In this document: positions 42,565 to 52,706 of the stretch, piece after piece
Layout of the letters: every line of letters starts with the position of its first letter
Numbering within the stretch: the first letter of the stretch is position 1
Source of the DNA: Allobosea sp. CRIB-10
GTDB taxonomy: Bacteria > Pseudomonadota > Alphaproteobacteria > Rhizobiales > Beijerinckiaceae
Assembly: GCF_900112185.1 (NCBI RefSeq)
Contig: NZ_FOKP01000012.1
Location: forward strand, 105,199 to 169,198
Reading direction: 5' to 3'
DNA: 64,000 bases
Position numbers and translations under genes: made by a program
Notes under the pieces: generated by a model
What the model saw: only the letters and a program-made list of their open reading frames with translations
The model's database searches: none
What the model was told of the DNA's origin: nothing

Positions 42565-44229
42565 ACATTCCCCAAGTAAATCGCTGATTTTGCTGTCAGG
42601 ATCTCAATATTTCCGATATAAATCATGGTGTTGATGGCCGTGAGGGGCGCGTTTGATGGATCACCCAGAGGGTGCGGGTTCGAAGCGGGCAGATCGGGTC
42701 GAGTTCGACCGCCGGGTGCATGTGGAGTTCCGAGGTGCGCAGCTCAGTTCCGACGGCGGCCTGCTGGTGATGCGCGAGCTGGATGACGCGCTCGGGCTGT
42801 CCGATCTGGCGGCAAAAGCATTGCGCGACACCCGGCGCGGCAAGAACACGGTCCACCGGCTTGACGGGTTGTTCCGGCAATCGGTGTTCGGGCGACTGGC
42901 CGGATACGAGGATGTGAACGACGCCGACCGCCTGGCCCTCGATCCGGTGATGCGCCAGGTCGTGGGTGGAAGGGCTGTCGATGCGCAAGCGGCCTCGGCC
43001 TCGCAGATGGGACGGTTCGAGACCGAGACACTGGCACAGCCCGAGAACCGTGCCGCGCTGGCCGACCTGAATGGCCAATGGATCGACCGGTTCCATGACC
43101 GTAACGGGCTGAAGTACATCGTTCTGGACATGGACAGTTCGGTCAGCCCCACCCATGGCGATCAGGAGGGCGCGGCCTGGAACGGGCATTTCGACTGCAC
43201 CTGCTATCACCCGAACTTTTTGTTCAACCAGTTCGGCATGCTGGAGCGCTGCGCCTTGCGCCATGGCAACGTCCACAGCGCCGATGGCTGGCGGGACGTT
43301 CTCGACCCCGTCATCGCCCGCTACGCGGAGCGCGACCTTTGCGGCCGGTTCTTCCGGGCTGACGCCGCCTACGCGATCCCCGCGATCTATGAGCGGCTGG
43401 AAGAAGCCCGATTCTTCTACGCCATCCGGCTGCCTGCGAACAACGTCCTGCGCGAGAAGATCGCGCATCGGCTGACGCGCCCTGTCGGGCGACCTTCGCT
43501 GACCAAGGTCAAGCGCTTCTACGAAGACTTCGAGTATCAGGCGGCATCCTGGGACAAGGAACGCCGGGTGATCGCCAAGATCGAATGGCATCCGGGCGAA
43601 CTGTTCCCGCGTGTCGGCTTCATCGTCACCAACCTGCCGATGGAGCCCGACTGGGTGGTGCGGTTCTATAACCAGCGCGGCACCGCCGAGCAGCACATCA
43701 AGGAAGGTAAATATGCCTTCCACTGGACGCGGCTGTCATGCCGGAAGTTCCGCGACAATGAGGTGCGACTGCAACTGCATGCGCTGGCCTACAACCTGGC
43801 CATCTTCTTGCGCTGCATCGAGTTGCCCGAGACGATGGCCGACTGGTCGTTGACCAGCCTGCAACTGAAGCTGATCAAGATCGGGGCACGTGTCGTCCGC
43901 CATGCCCGCGCCATCACCTTCCAGCTGGCCGAGGTGGCCGTCACCGGTCCGATGGTCCGCGCCATCCTCGCCGCCATCCGCCGATTGCGAGCGCCTCCGC
44001 TATGCGCATGACCGCCATCCACGCCCAAACTGAACGAAAACGGCAGGATGGGTCTGTCCGCTGCGCTGAAAAACACCGCCACCAGGGCACAACACGGCGG
44101 CTTCGCGGGCCGATCTGCCCTGTCTCAGCGCCTTGCGCGCCCGACGACGCCGCTCGGGACGGAAAATGATTGTCCTGCGGTCGGATTCAGGCGAAACTCA
44201 CGTCAGACGGCATGCCACTTGGGGAATGT
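42565..44229 (+). mobile_element. IS1380-family insertion sequence
   Basis: A transposase gene is flanked by 13-bp terminal inverted repeats, acattccccaagt at 42565-42577 and its complement at 44217-44229. The resulting length is 1665 bp, the usual size for this family. The 4-bp flanks (tccc on the left, atgt on the right) do not match, so no target duplication is seen. About 120 bp separate its right end from the DUF3141 gene. Confidence 0.8.
42656..44011 (+). CDS. IS1380-family transposase
   Basis: This intact 451-residue DDE transposase matches the IS1380 group. SSDGGLLVMRELDDALGL and KNTVHRLDGLFRQSVFGRLAGYEDVNDADRLA are split-free early blocks. The catalytic Asp is in IVLDMDSSVSPTHGDQEGAAWNG, a second in FRADAAYA, and Glu in NQRGTAEQHIKEGK. 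The C terminus carries the expected LQLHALAYNLAIFLR helix. It has no frameshift, so the element may still be active. A TTG 3 bp upstream could also serve as the start. Confidence 0.92.
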   Translation: MDHPEGAGSKRADRVEFDRRVHVEFRGAQLSSDGGLLVMRELDDALGLSDLAAKALRDTRRGKNTVHRLDGLFRQSVFGRLAGYEDVNDADRLALDPVMRQVVGGRAVDAQAASASQMGRFETETLAQPENRAALADLNGQWIDRFHDRNGLKYIVLDMDSSVSPTHGDQEGAAWNGHFDCTCYHPNFLFNQFGMLERCALRHGNVHSADGWRDVLDPVIARYAERDLCGRFFRADAAYAIPAIYERLEEARFFYAIRLPANNVLREKIAHRLTRPVGRPSLTKVKRFYEDFEYQAASWDKERRVIAKIEWHPGELFPRVGFIVTNLPMEPDWVVRFYNQRGTAEQHIKEGKYAFHWTRLSCRKFRDNEVRLQLHALAYNLAIFLRCIELPETMADWSLTSLQLKLIKIGARVVRHARAITFQLAEVAVTGPMVRAILAAIRRLRAPPLCA

Positions 44230-44350
44230 ATGTTGAGGCGGGCAGCGGCCAGGGTCGTTGCTAAAGCGTCTTACGCTGGCGATAGTGCAGTGCGGCAAGC
44301 TGCTGCGACGCTCCAACGTACAAGCCCTGTGGCGCGTAGGGAAAAGCGAT

Positions 44351-46651
44351 ATGACCGGCCCCTTCTCGGTGAACCCATCCGCCGGTGCAAAGGCGGAAGC
44401 GCTGTTTCGCTCCGATCTCGGCGACTATCTGATCGATGTCGCCCAGCGCAATGTCCTGATGCTCGATGTGCTGCGAAGGCGCGGCGACAATTATCTCGAG
44501 CATGTGGCGATGATCGCCCCGCATGTCCTGGGCTTCAGCTTCGAGCCCGTGATGAGCGGCCGCAACCTGCCGCGCCCGGTGAACTACTGGCTGGTCCGGA
44601 TCGTTCCGCCGGAGGGCGTCGTCACCAATGAGGCGTCGCGCCCCTTCATCGTCGTCGATCCGCGCGCCGGCCATGGGCCGGGGATCGGCGGGATGAAACC
44701 GGACAGCGAGATCGGCGCGGCGCTTGCCGCCGGCCATCCCTGCTATTTCATCGGCTTCCTGCCCGATCCGGTGCCGGGCCAGACGATCGAGGATGTCGGC
44801 TGCGCCGAGGCCGCCTTCATCGAGGCCGTGATCAAGCGCCATCCCGATTATCCCGGCAAACCCTGCGTGATCGGCAACTGCCAGGCCGGCTGGGCCGTGC
44901 TCGGGCTCGCCGCCGCCCGCCCCGATCTGATGGGGCCGATCATGGCGGCGGGCGCGCCGCTGGCCTATTGGAACGGCAAGGACGGCCTCAACCCGATGCG
45001 CTATTCGGGCGGCATGCTCGGCGGCTCCTGGCTGGCCTCGTTGACGGGCGATCTCGGCGCCGGCATCTTCGACGGGGCCTATCTCGTCCAGAATTTCGAG
45101 AGGCTGAACCCGGCCAACACCTGGTGGAGCAAGCTCTACGATGTCTGGTCGCAGGTCGACACGGAAGCCGAGCGTTTTCTCTCCTTCGAGAAATGGTGGG
45201 GCGGCCATGTGCTGCTCAACCGCGTGGAGATCGAATTCATCGTCGAGGAGCTCTTCGTCGGCAACAAGCTGACCAAGGGCGAGGTCAGGCTGTCCTCCGG
45301 CAAGACGATCGACCTGCGCGAGGTCACCTCGCCGATCGTGGTTTTCTGCTCCTGGGGCGACAACATCACTCCGCCGCAGCAGGCGCTGGGCTGGGTTACC
45401 GATCTCTATGCCAGCGATCTCGCCCTGATCGCGGCCGAGCAGACCATCGTCTACTGCATCCACCCGCAGGCCGGCCATCTCGGCGTGTTCGTCTCGAGCT
45501 CGGTCGCAAGGAAGGAGCATACCGAGCTCACCGAGAACATGGACCTGATCGACATCCTGCCCCCCGGGCTATGGGAGGCGGTGATCACCCCGCGCGAGCC
45601 CGGGCAGGACTATGCCGACCTCGCCGCCGGCAAGCATGTGCTGCGCTTCGAGCCGCGCAAGCTCGACGACATCCGGGCATTGGGGCTGAACACGGCCGAG
45701 GATGACCGGCGTTTCGCGACCGTTGCAAAGCTCTCGGAGATCAATGCCGATCTCTACAAGACCTGGCTGCGTCCCTGGGTGAAGGCCGTCGCCAACGCGC
45801 CTTCCGCGGAATTGTCGCGCCGGCTCAATCCGCTGCGCTCGCAATTCGAGGCGTTCTCGCACAACAACCCGTTCCTGCGCGGCGTTCCGGCCTTGGCGGA
45901 GCAGGTCCGCCGCAATCGCCGTCCAGCGGCTGCCGGCAATCCGTTCCTCGCCTGGCAGCAGATGGCTTCGCAGAACCTCGCCGCTTCGCTCGACCTGTTC
46001 CGTGACATCCGCGATTCCGCGACCGAACTCCTGTTCAAGCAGGTCTATGGCTGGCCGGCCCTGCAGCAGGCGCTCGGCGTCAGCGACGAGACGGCGCGCC
46101 CCGTGCCGGCCGACCGCGAACGCGGCGTCGCCGAGCTGGAGGCCGGGCTTGCCGGCTTGCGCCAGCGGGTCAGCGATCTCGAGGCGAACATTGCCGTGCT
46201 GCGTGCCTTCATGTTCGTCCTGGCGGCAGGCAAGAGCCTGGACGAGCGCATCTTCGCCGCTCTTCGGCGCCTGCAGAAAAAGCACCAGAGCCTGGAAGGC
46301 ACGACGCTCTGGCAGTTCAAGGCCAAGGTCCGGGAGCAGTTCTTCATGCTGCGCTTCGACCGGGAGGAGGCTGTCGCCGCGATTGAGCGTGCTCTGCGCA
46401 CGCAGGCACCGCCGATCTCGCTGGAGGAGTTCCACGGCATCCTGACCGCCGCCGGCCCGCTCGAAGGGGAAGCGCTCGCTCGCTACGAACGCGTCAGCAG
46501 GATGTTCCCGGATCACGCGCCGGGGCGCGAGCCGCCGGCGCCGGCGGCGGGAACGCCGCCCCCGACGGTTCGCGCAGCTCCGCCCAAGCCGGCAGCGCAG
46601 CGGCGCAGGCCCGGCACCGAAACGCGCCGTCGTACCGCCCCGCAGAAGTGA
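44351..46651 (+). CDS. DUF3141 protein, PhaC-like alpha/beta hydrolase
   Basis: This 766-residue protein has an alpha/beta hydrolase core (about 60-400). The nucleophile elbow is GNCQAGWA with Cys177, the lipase-box variant of polyhydroxyalkanoate synthases. Asp337 in CSWGDNITPP and His376 in HPQAGHLG would complete the triad. DUF3141 is otherwise uncharacterised. The C-terminal 350 residues are helical with a coiled coil (about 620-650) and a Pro/Ala/Arg-rich tail. It begins a co-directional run with pta and ackA (4-bp GTGA or small gap), suggesting a link to acyl-CoA and acyl phosphate metabolism. Confidence 0.82.
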   Translation: MTGPFSVNPSAGAKAEALFRSDLGDYLIDVAQRNVLMLDVLRRRGDNYLEHVAMIAPHVLGFSFEPVMSGRNLPRPVNYWLVRIVPPEGVVTNEASRPFIVVDPRAGHGPGIGGMKPDSEIGAALAAGHPCYFIGFLPDPVPGQTIEDVGCAEAAFIEAVIKRHPDYPGKPCVIGNCQAGWAVLGLAAARPDLMGPIMAAGAPLAYWNGKDGLNPMRYSGGMLGGSWLASLTGDLGAGIFDGAYLVQNFERLNPANTWWSKLYDVWSQVDTEAERFLSFEKWWGGHVLLNRVEIEFIVEELFVGNKLTKGEVRLSSGKTIDLREVTSPIVVFCSWGDNITPPQQALGWVTDLYASDLALIAAEQTIVYCIHPQAGHLGVFVSSSVARKEHTELTENMDLIDILPPGLWEAVITPREPGQDYADLAAGKHVLRFEPRKLDDIRALGLNTAEDDRRFATVAKLSEINADLYKTWLRPWVKAVANAPSAELSRRLNPLRSQFEAFSHNNPFLRGVPALAEQVRRNRRPAAAGNPFLAWQQMASQNLAASLDLFRDIRDSATELLFKQVYGWPALQQALGVSDETARPVPADRERGVAELEAGLAGLRQRVSDLEANIAVLRAFMFVLAAGKSLDERIFAALRRLQKKHQSLEGTTLWQFKAKVREQFFMLRFDREEAVAAIERALRTQAPPISLEEFHGILTAAGPLEGEALARYERVSRMFPDHAPGREPPAPAAGTPPPTVRAAPPKPAAQRRRPGTETRRRTAPQK

Positions 46652-46659
46652 GCCCAACG

Positions 46660-47646
46660 ATGGCCCAAACCTCCACGCTCGCCGCCGAAGCCGGTCAGTC
46701 CCGGCGCTCCGCTGCCAATGGCGACAAGTATGAGCGCCTGATCGCCAAGGCGCGCGAGATCCCGCCGGCATTGACCGCGGTCGCGCATCCCTGCGACGAA
46801 GCCTCGCTGAGGGGCGCGCTCGACGCGGCGGCGCAAGGCTTGATCACGCCGATCCTCGTCGGCCCCACCGGCCGGATCATCGCGACCGCGAAGCAGGCCG
46901 GCCTCGACATCGCCGGCTTCGAGATCGTCGACACCCCGCACAGCCATGCCTCGGCCGCCAAGGCGGTCGAGCTGGTGCATGCCGGCAAGGCGGCGCTGCT
47001 GATGAAGGGTAGCCTGCACACCGACGAATTGCTGGCCGAGGTGACCAACAAGGAGACCGGGCTAAGGACCGGCCGGCGCATCAGCCATGTCTTCATCATG
47101 GACGTGCCGACCTATGCCGAGCCGCTCTTCATCACCGACGCCGCGGTCAACATCTTCCCCGATCTCGAAGCCAAGCGCGACATCATCCAGAACGCGATCG
47201 ACCTTCATATCGGGCTCGGGCTCGGCACGCCGCGGGTCGCGATCCTGTCGGCGGTCGAGACCGTGACGACCAAGATCCCGAGCACGCTGGAGGCGGCTGC
47301 CCTCTGCAAGATGGCCGATCGTGGCCAGATCTGTGGCGGCCTGCTCGACGGGCCGCTCGCCCTCGACAATGCGATCAGCCCGGAAGCCGCCAGCATCAAG
47401 GGCATCGTCTCGCCGGTCGCGGGCAAGGCCCAGATCCTGGTGGTGCCGGACCTCGAAGCCGGCAACATGCTGGCGAAGAACCTGACCTTCCTGTCGGGCG
47501 CCGATGCCGCCGGCATCGTGCTCGGCGCGCGCGTGCCTATCATCCTGACCAGCCGTGCCGACAATGTCCGCACCCGGCTCGCCTCCTGCGCCGTCGCCGG
47601 GCTCTACGCCCATGCGCTGGCCCAGACGCGTCCGATTGGAGGCTAG
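46660..47646 (+). CDS. pta: phosphate acetyltransferase / phosphate acyltransferase
   Basis: This 328-residue protein is of the short PTA/PTB family: LMKGSLHTDELLAEV, GRRISHVFIMDVPTYAEPLFITDAAVNI and a C-terminal GADAAGIVLGARVPIILTSRADN. It moves an acyl group between CoA and phosphate. It lacks the N-terminal enoyl-CoA hydratase (MaoC) domain of the bifunctional relatives often so annotated. A GTG at 46648, overlapping the DUF3141 stop, is an alternative start. Acetate kinase follows 3 bp later, so the pair makes ATP from acetyl-CoA. Confidence 0.9.
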   Translation: MAQTSTLAAEAGQSRRSAANGDKYERLIAKAREIPPALTAVAHPCDEASLRGALDAAAQGLITPILVGPTGRIIATAKQAGLDIAGFEIVDTPHSHASAAKAVELVHAGKAALLMKGSLHTDELLAEVTNKETGLRTGRRISHVFIMDVPTYAEPLFITDAAVNIFPDLEAKRDIIQNAIDLHIGLGLGTPRVAILSAVETVTTKIPSTLEAAALCKMADRGQICGGLLDGPLALDNAISPEAASIKGIVSPVAGKAQILVVPDLEAGNMLAKNLTFLSGADAAGIVLGARVPIILTSRADNVRTRLASCAVAGLYAHALAQTRPIGG

Positions 47647-47649
47647 GCG

Positions 47650-48864
47650 GTGAGCGAGGTCCTGTTCGTCGTCAATGCCGGCAGTTCGAGCATCAAGTTC
47701 AAGCTCTACCGGGTGATCGGCGATGATATCGCGCTGGTCTTCGGCGGTGCCGTTGATGGCATCGGGACGAGGCCTCGGCTCAAAGCGAAGGACCATGCCG
47801 GCGAGACACTGATCGAGCGTAGCTACGCCGCGGATGAGGTCGCGAACTCCTCACAGGCGCAGCGCATCATCGCCGACTGGGTCGGCGGCGAGATGAAGGA
47901 CGCGCAGCTCATCGGCATCGGCCACCGCGTCGTCCATGGCGGCCCGGTCTACTCCGCGCCGGTGCTGGTCGACGACGCCGTGATGCGGACGCTCGAGACC
48001 TTCATTCCGCTGGCGCCGCTGCACCAGCTCAGCAATCTCGACCCGATCCGCGTCCTGCGCGAGCGCCGGCCCGATCTCCCCCAGGTCGCCTGTTTCGATA
48101 CCGCCTTCCATCGCGGGCATCCCGAATTGTCGGACCGCTTCGCCCTGCCGCGCGGGCTCTATGACGAAGGTGTCCGGCGCTACGGCTTTCACGGCCTCTC
48201 CTACGAATACGTCTCGCAGGCGCTGCGCGGCATCGCGCCGGAGATCGCCGACAAGCGTGTGATCATCGCCCATCTCGGCTCCGGCGCCTCGGTCTGCGCC
48301 CTGGAAGGCGGCCGCAGCATCGAGACGACGATGGGCTTCACCGCGCTTGACGGCTTGCCGATGGGGACGCGCTCCGGCTCGCTCGATCCCGGCGTCGTAC
48401 TGCATCTGATCGAGCAGAAAGGCATGAGCCCGGCGGAAGTCGGGCATATGCTCTACCATGAGAGCGGCCTGCGCGGCCTGTCCGGGATCAGCAATGATGT
48501 CCGGGCGCTGCTGGAGAGCGACCGGCCGGAAGCGGCGATGGCGATCGACTTCTTCAGCCTGCGTGTGGCGCAGGCCTTCGCCAGCCTCTCGGTCTCGCTC
48601 GGCGGCCTCGACGCGCTCGTCTTCACCGCCGGCGTCGGCGAGAATGCCCATCAGGTCCGCCGCAATGTGGTCGAACGCCTGCATTGGGCCGGGTTGGCGC
48701 TCGATGACGGGGCTAACAGCCGCAACGATAGCAGGATCGAGGCCAGCGACAGCCGCGTTCCGATCCTCGTCGTCCCGACGGATGAAGAACGCATGATCGG
48801 CCAGCACACGCTACGCCTCTTGCGGCAACCGAAACTCGCAGCCGGTCTCGCCGCTCGGCCGTAG
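47650..48864 (+). CDS. ackA: acetate/propionate kinase
   Basis: This 404-residue ASKHA-fold kinase begins LFVVNAGSSSIKFKLY. Active-site regions are GHRVVHGG, FDTAFHR, RYGFHGLSYEYV (catalytic His/Arg) and HLGSGASVCA; the adenosine motif is FTAGVGENAHQVR. It turns acyl phosphate and ADP into acid and ATP. The start is a GTG with GGAGG 9 bp upstream. Together with pta it gives ATP by substrate-level phosphorylation when oxygen is low. Confidence 0.94.
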   Translation: MSEVLFVVNAGSSSIKFKLYRVIGDDIALVFGGAVDGIGTRPRLKAKDHAGETLIERSYAADEVANSSQAQRIIADWVGGEMKDAQLIGIGHRVVHGGPVYSAPVLVDDAVMRTLETFIPLAPLHQLSNLDPIRVLRERRPDLPQVACFDTAFHRGHPELSDRFALPRGLYDEGVRRYGFHGLSYEYVSQALRGIAPEIADKRVIIAHLGSGASVCALEGGRSIETTMGFTALDGLPMGTRSGSLDPGVVLHLIEQKGMSPAEVGHMLYHESGLRGLSGISNDVRALLESDRPEAAMAIDFFSLRVAQAFASLSVSLGGLDALVFTAGVGENAHQVRRNVVERLHWAGLALDDGANSRNDSRIEASDSRVPILVVPTDEERMIGQHTLRLLRQPKLAAGLAARP

Positions 48865-48920
48865 GATTGCATGACGAAGCAGGCCGGGGCCCCGCGCCGG
48901 CCCGAGCTCGGAGAACGAAA

Positions 48921-49967
48921 ATGAGATTCGCAGGCTTATCGACCGCGACGGCCCTGGCCGTGACGCTCCTGACCTTCGGCAGCGTCATGACCCCGGTCTC
49001 TCACGACGTCTCGCTGAGCACCTCGGCGCAGGCCCAGCCGCGGATCAAGGAGTTCCTGCAGCGCCTGCGCAGCGGTTCACTCCCCGCCGGCATCGCCAAG
49101 TCGAACGGCCGTATCGAGGCGACGCAGATCGACGTCGCGGCGAAATATGCCGGGCGCCTGTCGCAGGTGCTGGTCAATGAGGGCGATGACGTCACCGCCG
49201 GGCAGGTCGTCGCGAAGATCTCCTCGCCGGAATACGAGGCGCAATTGCGCGGCGCGCAATCGCAGGTGCTGAAGGCCAAGCAGGGGCTGGCCGAGGCGAA
49301 CGCCCTGATCGTCCAGCGCAAGAGCGAGATCACTCTCGCCCAGGCAGAGCTGGAGCGCGGCCAGCAGCTCGTCGACAAGGGCTATCTGACCCGCCAGACC
49401 TTCGACCAGCGCGTCGCCAAGGCCGATACCGCAAAGGCAGCGCTCGTCGCGGCTGAGGCCCAGCGCGACCAGGCCGCGTTCGCGATCAAGAGCGCCGAGG
49501 CCGAGGTCGACCGGATCGAGGCCGTGCTGGTCGACATGACCCTGGTCGCCCCGCGCAGCGGCCGCGTGCAGTACCAGCTCGCCCGGGCCGGCGAGGTCGT
49601 GGGCGCCGGCGCGCGCATCCTGACGCTGCTCGATCTCAGCGACGTCTACATGACGATCTATCTGCCGGCCGCCCAGGCGGGGCTGCTGGCGCTCGGCGAC
49701 GAGGCGCGGATCACCGTCGATCCGCTGCCGAACTACGTCATCCCCGCCAATGTCAGCTTCGTCGCGGCCGATGCGCAGTTCACGCCGAAGAGTGTCGAGA
49801 CCGCGGATGAGCGCGAAAAGCTGATGTTCCGCGTCAAGCTGCAGATCGATCCGCGCGTCCTGAAGAAATACCACCGGCAGGCCAAGACCGGCGTGCGCGG
49901 CATGGGCTTCGTCCGCACCAGCGCCTCGATCCAGTGGCCCGAAGACCTCAGCGTGAAGCTCCCCTGA
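48921..49967 (+). CDS. HlyD-family membrane fusion protein
   Basis: This 348-residue protein has an N-terminal signal or anchor (about 8-38, ending TSAQAQ), a split lipoyl domain ([23 protein letters not shown] and [15 protein letters not shown]), a coiled coil (about 110-210) and a beta-barrel. It matches the YhiI partner of RbbA-type ABC transporters. The start at 48921 excludes an in-frame Arg-rich stretch upstream. Its stop overlaps the next gene as TGATG. Confidence 0.9.
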   Translation: MRFAGLSTATALAVTLLTFGSVMTPVSHDVSLSTSAQAQPRIKEFLQRLRSGSLPAGIAKSNGRIEATQIDVAAKYAGRLSQVLVNEGDDVTAGQVVAKISSPEYEAQLRGAQSQVLKAKQGLAEANALIVQRKSEITLAQAELERGQQLVDKGYLTRQTFDQRVAKADTAKAALVAAEAQRDQAAFAIKSAEAEVDRIEAVLVDMTLVAPRSGRVQYQLARAGEVVGAGARILTLLDLSDVYMTIYLPAAQAGLLALGDEARITVDPLPNYVIPANVSFVAADAQFTPKSVETADEREKLMFRVKLQIDPRVLKKYHRQAKTGVRGMGFVRTSASIQWPEDLSVKLP

Positions 49968-52705
49968 TGAGCGACGGTTACATTGCCAGGGTCGAGAACG
50001 TCTCGCACCGCTACGGCAAGACGGTCGCGCTCGACGACGTCTCGATCGCGTTCCCAGCGCGCCGCATGGTCGGCGTCATCGGTCCCGACGGCGTCGGCAA
50101 ATCGGCGCTGCTCGCTCTGGTCGCCGGGGTCCGCCAGATCCAGACCGGCGTCGTCACGGTCTTCGATGGCGACATGGCCGACAAGGCGCATCGTGAGCAG
50201 CAGGGCGCGCGCATCGCCTATATGCCACAGGGCCTCGGCCGCAATCTCTACCCGACGCTGAGCGTCTTCGAGAACATCGACTTCCATGGGCGGCTGTTCG
50301 GCCAGGGCGAGGCCGAACGGCGACGGCGCATCGACGAATTGCTGCAGGCGACGGGGCTCGACCCGTTCGAGGACCGCCCGGCCGGCAAGCTCTCGGGCGG
50401 CATGAAGCAGAAGCTCAGCCTGTGCTGCGCCCTGATCCACGATCCCGATCTCCTGATCCTCGACGAGCCGACCACCGGCGTCGATCCGCTCTCGCGCGGC
50501 CAGTTCTGGGACCTGATCAACACGATCCGCGGCAGGCGTCCTCAGATGAGCGTCATCGTCGCGACCGCCTATATGGACGAGGCCGAGCGCTTCGACTGGC
50601 TCGCCGCCATGGATGACGGCAAGGTGATCGCCTCCGGGCCGGTCGACGAAATCCTTGCGAAGACCGGGCAGAAATCGCTGGAGGCGGCGTTCATCGCGCT
50701 GCTGCCCGAGGCGAAGCGGGCGCATCACCAGGAGGTGGTCGTGCGACCGCGCCCGGCCAGCGACACCGATGTGCCGGCGATCGAGGCCGAGGGGCTCACC
50801 CGCCGCTTCGGCGATTTCACCGCTGTCGACCATGTCAGCTTCCGGATCCAGCGCGGCGAGATCTTCGGCTTCCTCGGCTCGAATGGCTGCGGCAAGTCGA
50901 CGGTGATGAAGATGCTCACCGGCCTGCTGCCGGCGAGCGAGGGCACGGCCAAATTGTTCGGCAAGCCGATGGGCTCGAACGACATGGAGACGAGGCGGAA
51001 CGTCGGCTACATGTCGCAGGCCTTCTCGCTCTATACCGAGCTGACCGTTCGCCAGAACCTCGAGCTGCACGCCAAGCTCTACCATCTGCCGAGCGAGGAG
51101 ATCGAAGGCCGCATCGCCGAGCTGCTCGAGCGCTACGATCTCAAGGACGTGGTCGATGCCCGTCCCGACAGCCTTCCGCTCGGCATCAAGCAGCGTTTGC
51201 AGCTCGCCGTCGCGGTGCTGCACCGACCGGCCATGCTGATCCTCGACGAGCCGACCTCGGGCGTCGACCCGATCGCTCGCGACGCCTTCTGGCGCACGCT
51301 GATCGACCTCTCGCGCGATGACGGCGTCACGATCTTCCTCTCGACCCATTTCATGAACGAGGCGGAGCGCTGCGACCGGATCTCGCTGATGCATGCCGGC
51401 AAGGTGCTCGCCGTTGGCACGCCGGAGGAGCTGGTCAAGGAACGGGGCAGTGCCTCGCTGGAGGACACCTTCGTCGACTATCTCGCCGAGGCTGCCGGCA
51501 TCGACCGCGCGGCCAAGACCGAGGCGCCCGATCCGGACGCTCCGATGCCGGCGCCCGAGCCGATCCGCCCGCCGCGCCGCTTCGATCCCAAGCGGCTCTG
51601 GGCCTATTCGCGGCGTGAGACGATGGAGCTCTTGCGCGATCCGATCCGGCTCGCCTTCGCCTTCCTCGGCCCGCTCGTCCTGATGATCGCCTTCGGATTC
51701 GGCATCTCCTTCGATGTCGAGAACCTGCGCTTCTCTGCGCTCGATCACGACAACACGCCCGAAAGCCGGCAACTGATCGAAGCCTTTTCCGGCTCGCGCT
51801 ATTTCGACGAGCGCCCGCCACTACGCAGCTCCGGCGAACTCGACCAGCGTCTGCGCACCGGCGAATTGCAGCTCGCCATCGAGATCCCGCCGGGCTTCGG
51901 GCGCGACCTGCAATCGGGCCGGAAGCCCGAGGTCGCGGTCTGGCTCGACGGGGCGATGCCGTTCCGCGCGGAGACGACCAAGGGCTATGTCACCGGGCTC
52001 GCCGCGCAATACGCCAAGGAATGGCTGGTCCAGAACAGCACCGGCACGAGCGCGGCCAGCCTGATCAATATCGAGACGCGCTTCCGCTACAACCAGGCCT
52101 TCAAGAGCGTGAATGCCATGGTGCCGAGCGTGATCATGCTGATGCTGATCCTGATCCCGGCGATCATGTCGGCCATCGCGGTGGTGCGCGAGAAGGAGAC
52201 CGGCTCGATCGCCAATTTCCAGTCGACGCCGATCACGAAGTTCGAGTTCCTGTTCGGCAAGCAGCTGCCCTATATCGCGATCGCGATGATCAGCTTCGTG
52301 CTGCTGGTGCTCCTCGCGCTGTTCCTGTTCGGCGTGCCGATCAAGGGCTCGGCCGCGCTGCTGGCCCTGGGAACGCTGCTCTATGTCACGGCGACAACCG
52401 GCTTCGGCCAGCTGATCTCGACCTTCACCAAGACGCAGGTCTCGGCGGTGTTCGCGACCGCGATCCTCTCGATCATCCCGGCGGTGAATTTTTCGGGGCT
52501 GCTCGTCCCCGTCGCCTCGCTCTCGGGCGGGGCGCGGCTGATCGGGCTCGGCTTCCCGACGGCCTGGTACCAGCCGATCAGCGTTGGCGCCTTCACCAAG
52601 GGGCTGGGCTTCGACGACCTCGCCTTCAACCTCGTGATGCTCGCGGGCTTCGGGCTGCTCTTCCTCGCGCTATCGCAGCTGCTGCTGCGCAAGCAGGAGC
52701 TCTGA
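49967..52705 (+). CDS. RbbA-like fused ABC transporter (two ATPases plus ABC-2 permease)
   Basis: This 912-residue protein joins two ABC domains to a membrane domain. Domain 1 has [17 protein letters not shown] and [13 protein letters not shown]. Domain 2 has GSNGCGKST and [12 protein letters not shown], but its signature is degenerate ([12 protein letters not shown]). From about residue 545 an ABC-2 permease with six helices follows. It matches RbbA/YhiH, once described as ribosome-associated but here clearly part of an exporter with HlyD and a second permease. The substrate is unknown. Confidence 0.9.
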   Translation: MSDGYIARVENVSHRYGKTVALDDVSIAFPARRMVGVIGPDGVGKSALLALVAGVRQIQTGVVTVFDGDMADKAHREQQGARIAYMPQGLGRNLYPTLSVFENIDFHGRLFGQGEAERRRRIDELLQATGLDPFEDRPAGKLSGGMKQKLSLCCALIHDPDLLILDEPTTGVDPLSRGQFWDLINTIRGRRPQMSVIVATAYMDEAERFDWLAAMDDGKVIASGPVDEILAKTGQKSLEAAFIALLPEAKRAHHQEVVVRPRPASDTDVPAIEAEGLTRRFGDFTAVDHVSFRIQRGEIFGFLGSNGCGKSTVMKMLTGLLPASEGTAKLFGKPMGSNDMETRRNVGYMSQAFSLYTELTVRQNLELHAKLYHLPSEEIEGRIAELLERYDLKDVVDARPDSLPLGIKQRLQLAVAVLHRPAMLILDEPTSGVDPIARDAFWRTLIDLSRDDGVTIFLSTHFMNEAERCDRISLMHAGKVLAVGTPEELVKERGSASLEDTFVDYLAEAAGIDRAAKTEAPDPDAPMPAPEPIRPPRRFDPKRLWAYSRRETMELLRDPIRLAFAFLGPLVLMIAFGFGISFDVENLRFSALDHDNTPESRQLIEAFSGSRYFDERPPLRSSGELDQRLRTGELQLAIEIPPGFGRDLQSGRKPEVAVWLDGAMPFRAETTKGYVTGLAAQYAKEWLVQNSTGTSAASLINIETRFRYNQAFKSVNAMVPSVIMLMLILIPAIMSAIAVVREKETGSIANFQSTPITKFEFLFGKQLPYIAIAMISFVLLVLLALFLFGVPIKGSAALLALGTLLYVTATTGFGQLISTFTKTQVSAVFATAILSIIPAVNFSGLLVPVASLSGGARLIGLGFPTAWYQPISVGAFTKGLGFDDLAFNLVMLAGFGLLFLALSQLLLRKQEL

Positions 52706-52706
52706 G

